Of a DNA stretch of 64,000 nucleotides, positions 12,440 to 24,320 are shown in pieces. The notes beneath the pieces are model-generated. The model had not been told where the DNA came from, ran no database searches, and saw only the letters and a program-made list of their open reading frames with translations. Location of the stretch: assembly GCA_037952775.1 (NCBI GenBank), contig JBANAY010000003.1, positions 8,680,001-8,744,000 of the forward strand, in the 5' to 3' direction. Made by a program: the position numbers and the translations under genes. Source of the DNA: Clonostachys chloroleuca (lineage: Eukaryota; Ascomycota; Sordariomycetes; Hypocreales; Bionectriaceae). The first letter of the stretch is position 1; each line of letters begins with the position of its first letter.

Positions 12440-12660
12440 AAGCTGTTGAGAAGAATGTGTGTCGTCGATGTGTGTCGTTGTCCAGATGTGTGTGTCGTCC
12501 TCCAGATGTATGTCGTCGTCCAGATGTATGTGTCGTCGATATCGGTGTGTGTCGTCGGTATGTATGTCGTCGATGTATGTGTAGTTGATGTATGTGTCGT
12601 CGATGTATGTGCCGTCGATGTATGTGTCGTTGGTGTATGTGTCGTCGTATGTGTGAAGGA
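12440..12660. repeat. GTCGTC/GATGTATGT imperfect minisatellite
   Basis: Short units built from GTCGTCGATGTATGT and variants repeat across about 220 bp. Reading frames on both strands pass through it (Val-Cys-Val-Val-Asp repeats on plus, His-Ile-His-Arg-Arg on minus). That is a property of the repeat and not proof of coding. The unit is mostly 15-18 bp with frequent substitutions. Confidence 0.8.
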
Positions 12661-12820
12661 TGGAAGTTGGTCAAGGATGGAAGTTGGTCAAGGATGAAGG
12701 GTGATGGTGACTTGGAGAAACCAAGTTATCGAGGAAGATGTGAGGATGTTAAAGGAAGAAAAGAAAGAATAACAGAGCTCGAGGAGAGAGCTGCCTTTTA
12801 AAGGCGTCTCAGAACGTGTA

Positions 12821-15800
12821 CCTGAGGCATCAAGCAGGTACATCGGCATCGTATCTTGCCTTTTCTCACTTTTCTCTCACCTTGCGATTCACTCTGAGCG
12901 TGTTGTGATTCTTGCTCGCGCGTGCCCCGCGTTTGCCCCCGAGATCTCCCCCTTTTGCTCGCGGTTCCCCCGTTCCCGCCCACTCCCTCTTCTTCCAGGC
13001 CCGTCCTCTGCCTCATATTTTCCTCACTACTGCATTCTGTGCCCTTCCACATGCTTCTCTCTACCTAGGTAAGTACGTACCTTTGTAGGTGCTCGTACGC
13101 ACAACTCCCCTAATGTATGTGAGTGTTCACACGGTGGGAATAAACTGCCTACCTGCCCCTGCTGCTCAGGTCTGTCTCCAACCCCACGATCACTTCAGAC
13201 AGGTGGGTATATTCATACTGCCAATGAAAACTCCACCAGATCGTACTTTAAAATATGGCAAATACTCTAGTCCCAAATGTCTAAATCAGTTACCCTGGCT
13301 TCGGGCCAGGGCAGAGATCGATCTGCTACATGGGCCCCTCCGATCAGGCACACCCTTGAGTGGGTCCCTGAACACGTACCGCGACGAGTCTGATCGGCTA
13401 TCGGCACGGGGGTTGTTATGATATCATTGCCCTCAGGTGATTCACAGTCTCTGCTTTGCAGAGTGGTCACGGGGGCAACCAGGGGCGGAACGGATTCAGA
13501 GTGATCCCGCAGAGCATGGCTGGGTACAGGGTTGAGGCAACTCGATTATGTGGTGGCAGCGATCGAAGCTAGAGTAGTTGTGGCCAATAATGCATTGCCA
13601 TTTAAAGGGGATCGTAACAGGAGACACTTGGAGCAAAAACCAGGCAGAAGAGGAGATGTGTATTTTACCAGTGTAGCAGAGGTCACTCCTTAGCCTTAGT
13701 TGGTCAAGATACAGGCAGATCAAATCAACGGGTCGGTATGGATAATGGCCCCTAGGCGAGATTGTCAAGTAGTCTATTTGAGAGTGAAGCTTCGTAGCGT
13801 CTGGTAGTGAGGCCGGACTTGTACGCGCGAAAAGGGCACGGACACGACAACATTTGGTGGTCTCGTGCTCCCGTTCCAATACGGATTTGTAGACGAAATT
13901 TGGTGGCGTCTAGACGTGAAAACAGGCTCAAGGCAATCCCTCGCGTCTTAATGAAGCTTAATTCGTCTAGAAAGTGTCGTGAGGTTGAAGGAAGAGGGAG
14001 ATCGTGTTTATCTTCCGTGATGTCCTCTCGGTCGGGCTCAGGCAAACAAGTTCTCACTTTGAGTACGGCAATTGATCTTTCTTGATTCCCACACATTCAA
14101 AATAGATATGAGATGAAGCCCAAGATCAACCGAAGCATATTGGGACAAGCAGTAGCTGGGGACGAAAAGCCTAAGATCGAGCGAGTGCGCGGAAGGAGAG
14201 GCCACCTACGAAAGCAAGGAGAGAAGCTCCGCGGCAGGGCCTCGTATCTACGCGAGTGCAGATATCGTCCCCATGGACTCGACGAAGCTATATCGAGCGG
14301 TATCTAGATTGTTCACTGAATCCATTGGCTACGAGTGTCTGCTCGTTGATGTTTTTTTTTTAACGAAGTGCTCCGGACACATCATGGCGACCTACCCTAG
14401 ATGTTGACGAATTTGAGAAACCCTCGCACGAACAAGTGTTGTTTGCCGGAAGAGCAGTGCATGGGATGAGAGTTATGGAGTTCGTGTCCGAACTCAAATT
14501 ATCTTGTGCTTTGGCAGGTTTCTGGAGTCCTCGGGCAGATTAAATGCACATGAGAAAACACTATTCGCTTTCAAAGACCCAGACCCTGTCTTGTTGCCCG
14601 CTGGAAGTGATTCTCGTTGATACCTAGAGTCTGAGAGTCCTTCGCTTTCCAATGAATGTGTAGCACCACCGGCCTTTTCAGTGCCTGGCTACTTTGAGAG
14701 TCTACAGACCAAAGTCTGAAGAGTGAACGGCCTAAATTTGGTGTGTTACTCTCAAGATCTCGAAACGAATAGTAAAACTCAAGGGGGATGATAGGCGCGG
14801 AGGAAAATGTAGATTTGGTGATGCGAGTTATGGTTCATCGTCACTATTTCAATTGTCGAAATTGAAGAAAGGGGCTCGTATATTGCCTGTAGATAGACAG
14901 CAGAAGATCCAAATACCCAGAGACGCGCAAACTGGTCGATACGCTCATTTTTGGCATTTTAAATATCCTCTCTATGATCGCCTTGGCGGCCTGCCTGCGG
15001 ATCGGATAGGCCACGACCGTTTCTTAGCTCAGGGATGGGTCGCAAAGGAGTACCTCTACATAGCGTTGAGGTACATTTCTGCGCTTTTCTAATTGCGCCC
15101 TAAGCACATAAGTCTGACAAATGGAAGTACCACAGCTTGACAGCAAGTACCCTGAGGCATGTAGCCTCAGAGACTGATGAAGACATGATGAGCGATGCCC
15201 CGCTCCCATTTCCAAGAAGACGACAGCAAATCATCCTGCTTGACCCCTGTGAAGCCGTGCAAGGCAGTGGGTGACGGATCCCATCCTCGATCTTGCTGAA
15301 ATAGCATTCTTCCCTGAAAGCTACGAACGCGGCATTCTGCATTCTGCTCTCTCCCCCAACTGAGTGGTAGGACGGCTGATGGTCAAGTTCCCTAATCCTT
15401 CGCCTCGTAGCTGGAAGCCTCCACTTGGCTGGCATTTTACGAGATTCTAGCCGAACATGATCTGACAGTTTCTTCTCCAGCCATTCTGGGCACTCCGAAC
15501 CTCAGCCTAGGGCTGGTTGAAACCGACGAGGGTAGGTTGAGCGAACGGGACCAAATCACCCAATGCCGACTCTCCAGCGCGATCGAAGAGAAGTTCGTGC
15601 CGAAGCAGACGTTGAGACTCTTAATTCTCAAGCGCCTACCCCCAGGCTAGCCACTATACCACCTTGCTCGAATTCTCTTGGAAGATTGCTGACCTAAAAA
15701 TCGATTAGATTCACATTTCCCAGATCCTGAAGTCGACTACTAATTGTACGTCGTCACCGAGATACATCCAGATCCATTGTCCAATACTTCCAGGCTTGAC

Positions 15801-17139
15801 AATGAGTGCTCATTGAGAAGGATTTTTGATATGTCTCGCCATATCTAACACATCTATATGCGCTGTGGTTGATCTGGTGGTCCTCCACATGGGATTTCTT
15901 GATCAAAAGTATGGTATGATTGTTGTTTTACATGTTTCTTTTGACTTTTCGGCCCAAACTCTCGGCTTCCTTTGCTAACCATATTCCCGGAGTGGATAGA
16001 TCCTTTCAAATAACGGCGTAAATAACACCGGCCCGGACCCTATGCACTCTTGTAAGCCAAAAGTACCAACCGACTCGACCGCCGCAAGAAACTTTCGAGA
16101 AGCAGGGGCAACTATTCTGGGTAGAACGAACCACATCGAATGGCGCAACTTCCGGATACTCTACTCCAGCAACGGCTGGTGGACCTAGGAGGGATAGACT
16201 TACGGCGCTTTCTACCCTCACCAAGAGCTCAGGACCCATCAGGCACTTCAAACGGCAGTGAGGTTGCAGCTTCGTAAGTGGCTCGTCGGTCCTTTGCGGG
16301 CTCAGCTATGGCTGAGTGTCTCAGACTCGGGCTTGCGACCGTCCGCATCAACGCTGTTAGAGTCAGGCCAAGTATTCAATGTTTGAGCGATGCAACAAAA
16401 CCTCTTTACTGACATAATAACCTCAATAGCTATCGATATGATGTCTCGCCACCTTGTAATCCCAATTAGCAAGCGAATGGATATGCTGGGCTCCTTGCAG
16501 GAGACTGTCCAAGGTTCCTCCCACCCCCTAGAAGATATTGCGGGCGTTCACCCTTGATAGCTACACCTCGTCTATTCCGAACGAAGCTGGTCCAGATTCT
16601 GTCGACGCCTGCCAGCTTGAAGGACTTACCAGCGCCCGGGAAGAGTCCCTCGCAATGCCATCCCCTTCACGTTTGACAATGGCACGAGATCAATTGTCAA
16701 GGCATTTGATATAGCACTGGAGCTTCCGCGTTCTGCCGCCTCCACGGGTAATAAGGAATTGAGAATTTCTGGCAGCTAAAGATTTCATGGATGATCAATT
16801 TTCAGAAGAACACATCATAGCAGCGGACTTCGTCGTTTACCTGAAGCAGTGTCTAGGCCAGTTGGTCTACAACCGCCCCGTCTTTTGGCATCTCACGCGG
16901 CGAACTTCTGTGACAACTACAAGGAACAACTCGAAGCTGTGTTGACACTGCAGTCTCACTCGCAAGAGTCATTTGGACGAGGTTGACTATTATCATTAAT
17001 AAGATTATTATTATGAACATGATCACTAAACGTTATCAATATAGGTTGCCTCGTCGCTCGCATGCCGATGAGAAGAAGGAAAAAGAAGCGACGCCGAATA
17101 ATGTACACATCCAACTTAAACCAGTACCCCGTCGAACCC
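12821..17139. other. Gene-poor stretch, no supported gene
   Basis: Over four kilobases have only short frames. Around 16.1-16.95 kb, the plus strand shows patches of protein-like composition broken by stops, which may be an old pseudogene of unknown family. A CCTACCTAGGTA-type motif lies at 13061-13090. No transposase, tRNA or long repeat was recognised. Confidence 0.45.
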
Positions 17140-17805
17140 CTAATCCGATAAACGCATGTTCGTAACGACGAGGACACGCCTGTGATTGTTCAGAATATCG
17201 CGAAATACGAGGCTGACTGGTTTGTCAAAGAGGTTGACTCGTAGGTGACGAAAAGAAGGGACCGCACAGAAATTGTCCATGAACAAGTCCAGTGCCTGGT
17301 TGGCAGCTTCAGGATGGCCGGAGGCGTCCAGTTTCGACTCCACCAGGTTGCTGCTAAAAAGACACGTCTCGAGGACGACGATATTGTGGCATTTTGATTG
17401 TATTAAGTCGATTGCCTGCATGCCAATAGAGTCGTCCCGTACTGCGACGACACCGTCATCTTCTTTGAAGTAGGGAAAAGGGATTATCAGATGCCGAAGC
17501 AGCGCTGAGTTCGCCGGACCGATATCACCCAGAAACCGGGTGAAGTTATTGACGTTCTCGACCTGGAATTTATTTTTGCCGTACAGAATATGTGTCGCTT
17601 CTTCATGTGTCCTTCGATTGAGGCGCAGAATTTCCGGGGAAATTGGGAGCAGCCGGTTGTTGAATGTGAAGCCCAGGGATGCAGGCCGCGACCAAATCAC
17701 ATCGAGAAAAATACACCCCGAATGGACCAGGAGCTCTTCGTAGATCTGGTCTCTGATCTCGCGGGGGATTCTGAAGAACCCGGGTAGGCTTTCGCGACCG
17801 TCCAT
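17140..17805 (-). CDS. 2EXR/F-box-like fungal protein
   Basis: This is a single-exon gene of 221 residues with its ATG at 17803-17805. The N-terminal segment FFRIPREIRDQIYEELL is the hallmark of the fungal F-box/2EXR-type domain. It is followed by a pattern seen in the same family (PEILRLNRRTHEEATHILYG and the KNKF that follows). The rest has alternating hydrophobic helices and ends at a TGA-proximal basic stretch. Such proteins form large lineage-specific families in ascomycetes, and their partners are mostly unknown. An adaptor role in ubiquitin ligases is only a family-based guess. No signal peptide or membrane segment is visible. Confidence 0.75.
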   Translation of the reverse strand: MDGRESLPGFFRIPREIRDQIYEELLVHSGCIFLDVIWSRPASLGFTFNNRLLPISPEILRLNRRTHEEATHILYGKNKFQVENVNNFTRFLGDIGPANSALLRHLIIPFPYFKEDDGVVAVRDDSIGMQAIDLIQSKCHNIVVLETCLFSSNLVESKLDASGHPEAANQALDLFMDNFCAVPSFRHLRVNLFDKPVSLVFRDILNNHRRVLVVTNMRLSD

Positions 17806-19293
17806 CTCTGATCGCTATCGTTCAGAGTGATCACAAGGAAAAGGGAAGAGATGGCTGCTTCAGTTTTTTGGGTATCTTCATCATAATAACAAAATTAAGT
17901 ATAGAGTCATTTTTAGTAGCATCCTCTTTCGCGATGTGCTGACTGTGTTATATAAGACCAGTGCAAGGGAGCGATCCCCAAGTGTCAGACGAGATCCAGC
18001 CCCTCGAAGGTGGCGTCAAGCCCTGGCTAGGTCTACGAATCACGATAGGGGGATGAGCTCACCGCACGTAAGGAAAATGCAATGGTTCCATATTAGCGCT
18101 GCTAAACCTTGACACTGATATTATTGATTGGGCGAGTTTACGATCCAAATACGTATTACGGTTGAGTTAGTGTCGGTCAACGCATGTCGCTATTATTACA
18201 AGGCCGAAAGCCGGAAGCGGGGCATCTGGGGCGGTTGCGATACCCGAGGACCAGATGCACGATAAACATTACCGTCCATATGGACCAATTTAGATCTGTG
18301 GGGAGGTTTAAGCGGCGGAGGGTTGGACCGGGGATTATGTGGAAGAGCGCTGGATTGCAGTAAATCCTTTGGGATTGAAATATCAGCAGAGTCTGACTTG
18401 AGAAAAATATTGCCATTCTAGGATAATCTGGTGGGAAAGGAGCAAGATCATTAGAGCTTCGTCCCTTGATGATAGAATGTATCGAATTTTTACGCTGAGA
18501 TGATGACTATGCCAGGTATAGATACAAACAATTGTCCGGCCATGCAAGAGGGCCAGGTATGAACACAACTCTTAGCGACTCGATATCCTGATGCAGCCGG
18601 TTGGGAATTACCCTTCCCGCCCGCTAGATACCGTCTCCCAATTCAGTTGATAACGATTTATCATGTGTAATTTTCATTTTATCAAGTCGCCCCTTGGCCC
18701 TGATTAGGTTCTTTTTGGGCTTACTCGCATACATAGCAGACCTTGTCCGAGGAAAAGGGCGGTGGCCGTACTGCCAGTAATGCTCGCCTCAACTCGAGAT
18801 TGATTGGGCAGCATGATACACGCTAATTTGCACTAATGCACTCCCGAACTCAGCTCTGGAGGTTTCATTGTGAGCGAAAGTTATGACCACCGTTTCCTTG
18901 GTAGTTGCTCGTAGTATCTACTTTAAACGTTGGTTATCGCGCTAGGAAAATAGGCAATCCAACGGTCCTATATAGGAATAAAACAACATTTAAACGTTTT
19001 ATTCAAGGTAGGCCAGCTTCTCGCATGCATGATGCTCCAAAATGCAAAAGGGCCTGATGCAGCCTGCAGTCTCACTCAACACCACAAAGGAGGGGAAATA
19101 ACGCCGCTGACCTCAGCGGTGGGGTGCAAGCGATCTGAGCGCGTTCAGCTGGTACCACGAGCCGAAGAGTCTGTTCCTTTCTCGTTCCCGTTCCCGTTCC
19201 CCTTCTGCTCCTCCTTCTCCCAACTTCATCTCCATTGGGGGTGGCGTCCAGCAAAAGCCTCATATCTATCTGCCAACGACGACAGTAGCACCG
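17806..19293. other. Divergent intergenic region
   Basis: About 1.5 kb separate two genes transcribed outward in opposite directions, so it should contain both promoters. Immediately before the plus-strand gene there is a CT-rich leader (about 19165-19235), usual for fungal 5' UTRs. No other gene is supported. Confidence 0.5.
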
Positions 19294-20838
19294 ATGAATG
19301 TCGACCTTCTTCCCGACATATGCCTGGAGATTACAGGTTGGTTGGCCCCAAGCGACGTAGCGAGACTGACCCAGTGCAGCAAGGCCTGGCACCGCAAATG
19401 GGAGCCCTTGCTGCTTTTCACCCTCGCCTCCCGACAAAAACTGATGTTCTACGGCTGCTCCCGCGGACAAGGATGGGCAGTTGACAAAGCCATGTCGTAT
19501 GGGCACTTCCCCTGCTACGAGGACCTGGAGACCGCAATCCAATACATCCTTCGGTACGACGCGGCGCCTTTCGCCGAGTATTTGCTCTCTCGAGAACCTT
19601 TTCGACAATTGCTGGCCGTGTTCGATCCATTACAGGGGCCAAAATTCAAGCGCATGCTGCAGTACAGATATTCGACACGCGTGCCAATGTTTGCTGCCGC
19701 CATGCGCATGGCCGAGTCTGGAGAAACGGGTATCGTCGACATGCTCTTGACGACTCGACTAGACATCAATCAGCCACTCATTGTAGCCCTCGAGTCCCTC
19801 GAAGAGTCCGTGGAGGGACGCTGCATGGTTAGCCCCGTGTGGGCATACGTGCTTGCGGACTTCCCCATGAGGAAGCACAAAGGACCCTTTTCTGCTTCAG
19901 AGGGTCTCCAATACCTGTTTCACCACGGTGCCGTCATCCAAACAACGACCCAGGCCCCCAGCACGTCCGAACGGCCCGCCCATTCGCTGCTCGAGTTGTT
20001 CTGGACCAGAAACAACGGGTTCAGGTCGCTGCTGAACGATGATTTATATGCGATGACGCGAATCCTCATCCGCAAGCAAGCAGCAAGAGGGGCTGTGCCT
20101 GCCTTCCTCCTCTGGAGAGACAATATATTGGGGTTGAACCCGGGACCTCTGTTCCAGCGGATGGTCCCACACACGCGACTCAAACCCTCCTTGGAGCAGA
20201 AGCAGTCCATCATACGCCGCTGGAGCGCCATCTTGGACATTCTCCTGACGCCGAGAAATTTCGAACTTCCTTTCCAGGAAGAGCTGAACCACCTGCTATT
20301 CCTCTTCCTGATGCGCGTCGTGAAAAAGCTTGCCGGCCAAGACTTTCGAGAAGCCTTCAAGAATGGCCCTGATATGTCATACATGTCCACACCTTTAGAC
20401 ATTTTCATTCCAGCTCCCGGTCTAGACGATGAGCTGGATCCCATCACCATCAGGAAGCTCATCGAGAAGGGCGCGGACATCAGATGGCGGCCGACATGGG
20501 GCGAGTACAGGGGCCAGTCCATCCTGGAGGCCATAGCTGTCAATCAGACGCAGGGCCAGGGCCAGGACTCCCTCATGGCAATTGTGCGGCCGTCCCGGCA
20601 GCAGTCGTTTGTGAGCACTCTGCTCGGCCTCGGTGCTGAGCGCGTCGACACGGGCACGCCGAACCTGCGCGGGCGGCTGGGCATGAGGGGCCACCCCAGA
20701 GCGTGGTTCCGTTTTGTGCAGCGAACAGTTCAAGAGGACCGCGCTCTGCTGTGGTGCCCAACTGCCGCTTTCTTGCTTGGCTACCGTCCTCCAGCGAGGC
20801 GCTCGGATGAAGCAGAGGAGGGTGTTGCCGCGGGATAG
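19294..20838 (+). CDS. F-box protein with degenerate repeat-like body
   Basis: This single-exon gene of 514 residues begins with an F-box-like helix-turn motif (LLPDICLEITGWL, then a WHRKW helix at about residues 31-35). The middle has stretches resembling ankyrin-type helices (ETGIVDMLLTTRLDINQPL and, near 393, a segment ending IEKGADIRW). This is the frequent fungal layout of an F-box followed by weak ankyrin repeats. It would act as a substrate adaptor for an SCF ubiquitin ligase if functional, by family analogy. The start is the first ATG after a CT-rich leader. No intron is needed. Confidence 0.7.
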   Translation: MNVDLLPDICLEITGWLAPSDVARLTQCSKAWHRKWEPLLLFTLASRQKLMFYGCSRGQGWAVDKAMSYGHFPCYEDLETAIQYILRYDAAPFAEYLLSREPFRQLLAVFDPLQGPKFKRMLQYRYSTRVPMFAAAMRMAESGETGIVDMLLTTRLDINQPLIVALESLEESVEGRCMVSPVWAYVLADFPMRKHKGPFSASEGLQYLFHHGAVIQTTTQAPSTSERPAHSLLELFWTRNNGFRSLLNDDLYAMTRILIRKQAARGAVPAFLLWRDNILGLNPGPLFQRMVPHTRLKPSLEQKQSIIRRWSAILDILLTPRNFELPFQEELNHLLFLFLMRVVKKLAGQDFREAFKNGPDMSYMSTPLDIFIPAPGLDDELDPITIRKLIEKGADIRWRPTWGEYRGQSILEAIAVNQTQGQGQDSLMAIVRPSRQQSFVSTLLGLGAERVDTGTPNLRGRLGMRGHPRAWFRFVQRTVQEDRALLWCPTAAFLLGYRPPARRSDEAEEGVAAG

Positions 20839-21909
20839 GCCTCCCGGGAAGATCAATAGTCAATAGATCAAGTAGTAGGTAAGGTATGTATGATAGGTAA
20901 GATATCCGTTTTGGGTTCAATGAACTAACTTTCATAGTGCAGATGAGCGGATTTAGAGTTCACAATTGAGCACGCACGACCGTTTGTGCCGCGCATATGC
21001 CGAGCATGCGCATTGCACGAGTGGCAACTTTGGGTATTTGGATAAGGCACATTGTCAGGAACAGGTAATTGATGACGGAGTTTTGGATAGAATGGAGGGA
21101 AATTATGAATCAACGGTAAGGCGAACAGATTTGAGAGCATGGAAAGCAAGAAGCGGAGAGATTGATCACAAGGACACCAGAAAGCGCAGGGAATCTTGCG
21201 GGGGGAGTATCGGGAATATCGCGTATCGTTTGTTACCAGCAGCCATTATTATTAATCCTCAAAAAACTGTTTCATGATAGGACCGTTCCCCGGACTGCAA
21301 CCCCACAAGACACGGACTTGATTTACCCCGAGATGCCATCTGGTGTTTCAAAACCACTCTCGGGGCGGCATTTCCTGAACGAGACAAAACTGGCGAGCCG
21401 TTCGCCTTGTACGATGAGCTCTCCTTCTTCCTGCCCACGATGAATTTGCCGCGCGTTCAACATGGCCACTGGTACAAGCATCACGGACATGAAGACGGAC
21501 TTGGGATGGACAGACATGCCCAGACTGCTAGCCTCCCAGGTTCGGGCGTGTGACTTGGCCCCCGGATTCCGTCGAGGCAAATGCGGGGGAGGACCAAACT
21601 CCGGTCGACCAAGAGCCACTTGCTAGACCCTGTTTGTGCATGGCTCTGAGGAATATGGATACAGAAGGTGAATTGATTGTGGGGATGCTTGCTGGTGCCC
21701 CCACGGCTAGTTCACGATTGTATGGGCCTTTTCCTGTCTTTGGCATTGAGCCGAGGAGGTTTTCGGTTCGAAAAATGCGGTGCAAGCGCAGGGGCGGCAA
21801 GCAGACCGACGCCGGCCAGATAAATGAAGCTGGCTTGCTTGATCGTCTCGCCTCCTCCCCTCCTCGCGCACTTGCATCCATCCCTTCTGCTGCTTCAGAA
21901 ACACCCACC
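20839..21909. other. Intergenic region upstream of ligase gene
   Basis: About 1.07 kb lie between two plus-strand genes. Frames in it are short and overlap on both strands. A CT-rich stretch at 21848-21895 directly before the ATG at 21910 is a likely leader region. Confidence 0.5.
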
Positions 21910-23974
21910 ATGGTCTTCACAGCCCCAGAATGGGTTCCCAAGCTGTTCATCGGTCGGTAACCCCTCCCGGCCTCGTTGTTTTCGTTTTGTGCGAGTGACA
22001 CTGACGCAGAAGCAGATCCGCCCGACACGGTCACCGTCGGGGAATTCATGGCGAATGAGAAATACGGCCGAACCCCCATTGCTCAGTCGCGGAACCCCTA
22101 CACCTGCGGTATCACGGGCAAGACGTACTCGGCCGCAGAGGTCATCGTGCGCGAGGACCATCTCGCCCGCGCGCTGAGCAAGGAGCTCAACTTCCACCCG
22201 CGCGAGGGGACAGAGTGGGACAAGATCGTCTGCCTCTACTCGGTGAACACGGTGAGCTGGCCCCCTCCGTCGCTTTTTCTCGCCCCGTGTCGAGAGCTTC
22301 GTCTGATGGTAGAAATATAGATTGACTACATCCCCTTCACCCACGCCGTCCACAGACTCAATGGCATCGTCACACCTGCCAGCGCCGCCTACTCCGCCAT
22401 CGAGCTGGAGCACCAGCTCAAGTCCTCGGGCGCCAAGGTCCTCTTCACCTGCGTGCCCCTGCTGGAGAATGCCCTCAAGGCGGCCGAGGCGGCGGGGATC
22501 CCCCACGAGCGCATCTTCCTCCTCCCCGTGCCCGGCGCGGACAACAAGACATCCTTCAAGACGGTTGATGACCTGATAGAGCAGGGCAAGTCTCTGCCGG
22601 AGCTGCCCTCCCTCCAGTGGGTGACCGGCCAAGGCGCGCGCCAGGTAGCCTACCTCTGCTACTCCAGCGGAACATCTGGCCTGCCTGTGAGTCGATTTTC
22701 CCGCCCGAATATCTGCATTCGTCAATTGATCCTGTGAATCTAACCATTCCACGCGCAGAAAGCCGTCATGATCTCTCACTACAATGTAATCGCCAACGTC
22801 ATTCAGAAAATGTCCTTCGACAAGCACGCCCGCGCCCTCAAGGGCAACCCCCTCCCCAGGCGGGAATCGGCGTCCTCCCCTTCAGCCACATCTACGGCCT
22901 CGTCCCCGTCACCCATCTGTGCACCTACCGTGGCGAGGAGATCGTCGTCCTGCCCCGCTTCGAGCTCGCCACCTTCCTCTCCGCCATCGAGCGCTTCAAG
23001 ATCGAATCCATCGCCCTCGTCCCGCCCATCCTGATCCTGTTCCTGCGGCACCAGGACGTGTGCAGGAAATATGACCTCAGCTCCCTGCGCACCGTCTTCA
23101 CGGGCGCAGCGCCGCTCGGACGCGAGACGGCGGATGAGCTGCTTGCGCTGTTCCCCCAGTGGAAGATTGGGCAGGGATACGGTATGAAGAGCTCCCCGAA
23201 ACTATTGAATCTTGTCGCGATGGTGAGAGCTGACTAGAAGGGGGAAAATAGGTATGACGGAAACAGCAACCGTCGTTTCATCCACCAGCGACCACGACAT
23301 CTGGTTCGGATCGGCGGGCTCCCTCCTCCCGGCGATGAAGGCCAAGATCGTCGACCCCGAGGGGAAAGAAATCACCGCCTATGACACCCCCGGCGAGCTT
23401 CTCGTCCAGGGCCCATCGGTCGTGCTGGGCTATCTCCACAACGAGAAGGCCAACGCCGAGACCTTTGTCTGGCACGAGGACGGGCGCTGGATCCGGACGG
23501 GGGATGAGGTGGTCGTGAAGAAGTCGCCGGCCGGGAACGAGCACATCTTTATTGTTGATCGCATCAAAGAGCTGATCAAGGTTAAGGTGAGATGAACCCG
23601 AATCTATCGAGTCTATAGAAGCTAACAATGGGGTGTGATAGGGCCATCAAGTTGCTCCGGCTGAGCTCGAAGCTCATTTACTGACCCATCCCGACGTCGC
23701 CGACTGTGCTGTGATCCAAGTTCCCGACGAACGTGCCGGCGAGCTGCCAAAGGCGTACATCACAAAGTTGGACGAGGCTTCCACAAAGCCCGAGGAGGAA
23801 GTGATCAAGTCGATCAACAAGCACGTCGAGGAGCACAAGGCCAGGCACAAGTGGCTCAAGGGCGGCATCGAGTTCATTCCCGTGATTCCCAAGAGCCCAT
23901 CCGGGAAGATCTTGAGACGTTTGCTAAGAGATAAGGAGAAGGAGGCTAGAAGAGCGAAGAGGTCGAAGCTTTAG
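21910..23974 (+). CDS. 4-coumarate-CoA ligase-like acyl-CoA synthetase with PTS1, one-base frame break
   Basis: This ANL-superfamily enzyme would activate a carboxylic acid with ATP and join it to CoA. The exons are 21910-21952, 22016-22251, 22321-22686, 22759-23181, 23252-23586 and 23642-23974. The P-loop YSSGTSGLPKAVMISHYN is split by intron 3, GYGMTET spans intron 4, and the C-terminal lysine region SPSGKILRRLL is present. The protein ends in SKL, a canonical peroxisomal targeting signal, which points to beta-oxidation or side-chain activation in peroxisomes. Exon 4 needs one extra base: the frame changes inside the C5 run at 22848-22852, between ALKGNP and AGIGVLPFSHIYGL. With a sixth C the gene is 578 residues, normal for the family. 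A homopolymer error is the simplest explanation, and true inactivation is possible. The natural substrate cannot be told from the sequence. Confidence 0.88.
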
Positions 23975-24320
23975 TGGGTTTCTAGAGTTGGTTGGTGTTT
24001 TTTAGAAACAGCATGCATGACATGAAGCGACGGTGGGATTTGAATATTATATTGGATAGGTAGTTAGATATCTGCTTCTTGGGTAGAGAAACTTGGGTTA
24101 GAATTCTTGCCGATCGACAATTAAGCTAAACCAGTATCGCCGGGTACCGTAAAAATATATCCGTTGAGTTTTACTTGCTTTGTGGGGGTTACAGACCCCA
24201 TGTTCTTTGAAATGCATGGCGGACCAATCTGCCTTGATCTGAACCTACATGCGGTCTTGAGAAACCAATAATCCAACAATTATCCAAGCATCGATCAAGA
24301 TTCTAAGAACCCGCCGCCTC

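Larger units (their letters stand above)
11000..12820 (-). other. Possible undescribed spliced minus-strand locus
   Basis: The consensus splice donor GTAAGT occurs five times on the minus strand within 1.1 kb (ACTTAC on plus at 12374-12379, 12241-12246, 12097-12102, 11418-11423 and 11277-11282). Candidate acceptors lie downstream of each: CACAG after the (CG)n run near 12125, CGCGCAG near 11346, and CGCTCAG near 11223 with a CTAAC upstream. A minus-strand TTTTAAAAG and a long CT-rich leader near 12740-12800 would suit a promoter and 5' UTR. The candidate exons do not encode any protein I recognise, and the first is a low-complexity His/Arg repeat. It may be a non-coding RNA, a decayed gene or chance. 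Nothing here shows that it is transcribed. Confidence 0.3.

Noticed and set aside
12440..12660. CRISPR-like array
   Set aside because: Units are short and contiguous with no unique spacers, and the genome is eukaryotic.
12372..12674. His/Arg-rich repeat protein on the minus strand
   Set aside because: It lacks an ATG at its apparent start and is produced by the minisatellite.
21895..22827. 310-residue minus-strand frame across the ligase gene
   Set aside because: It crosses known exon and intron boundaries of the opposite gene and has no motif.
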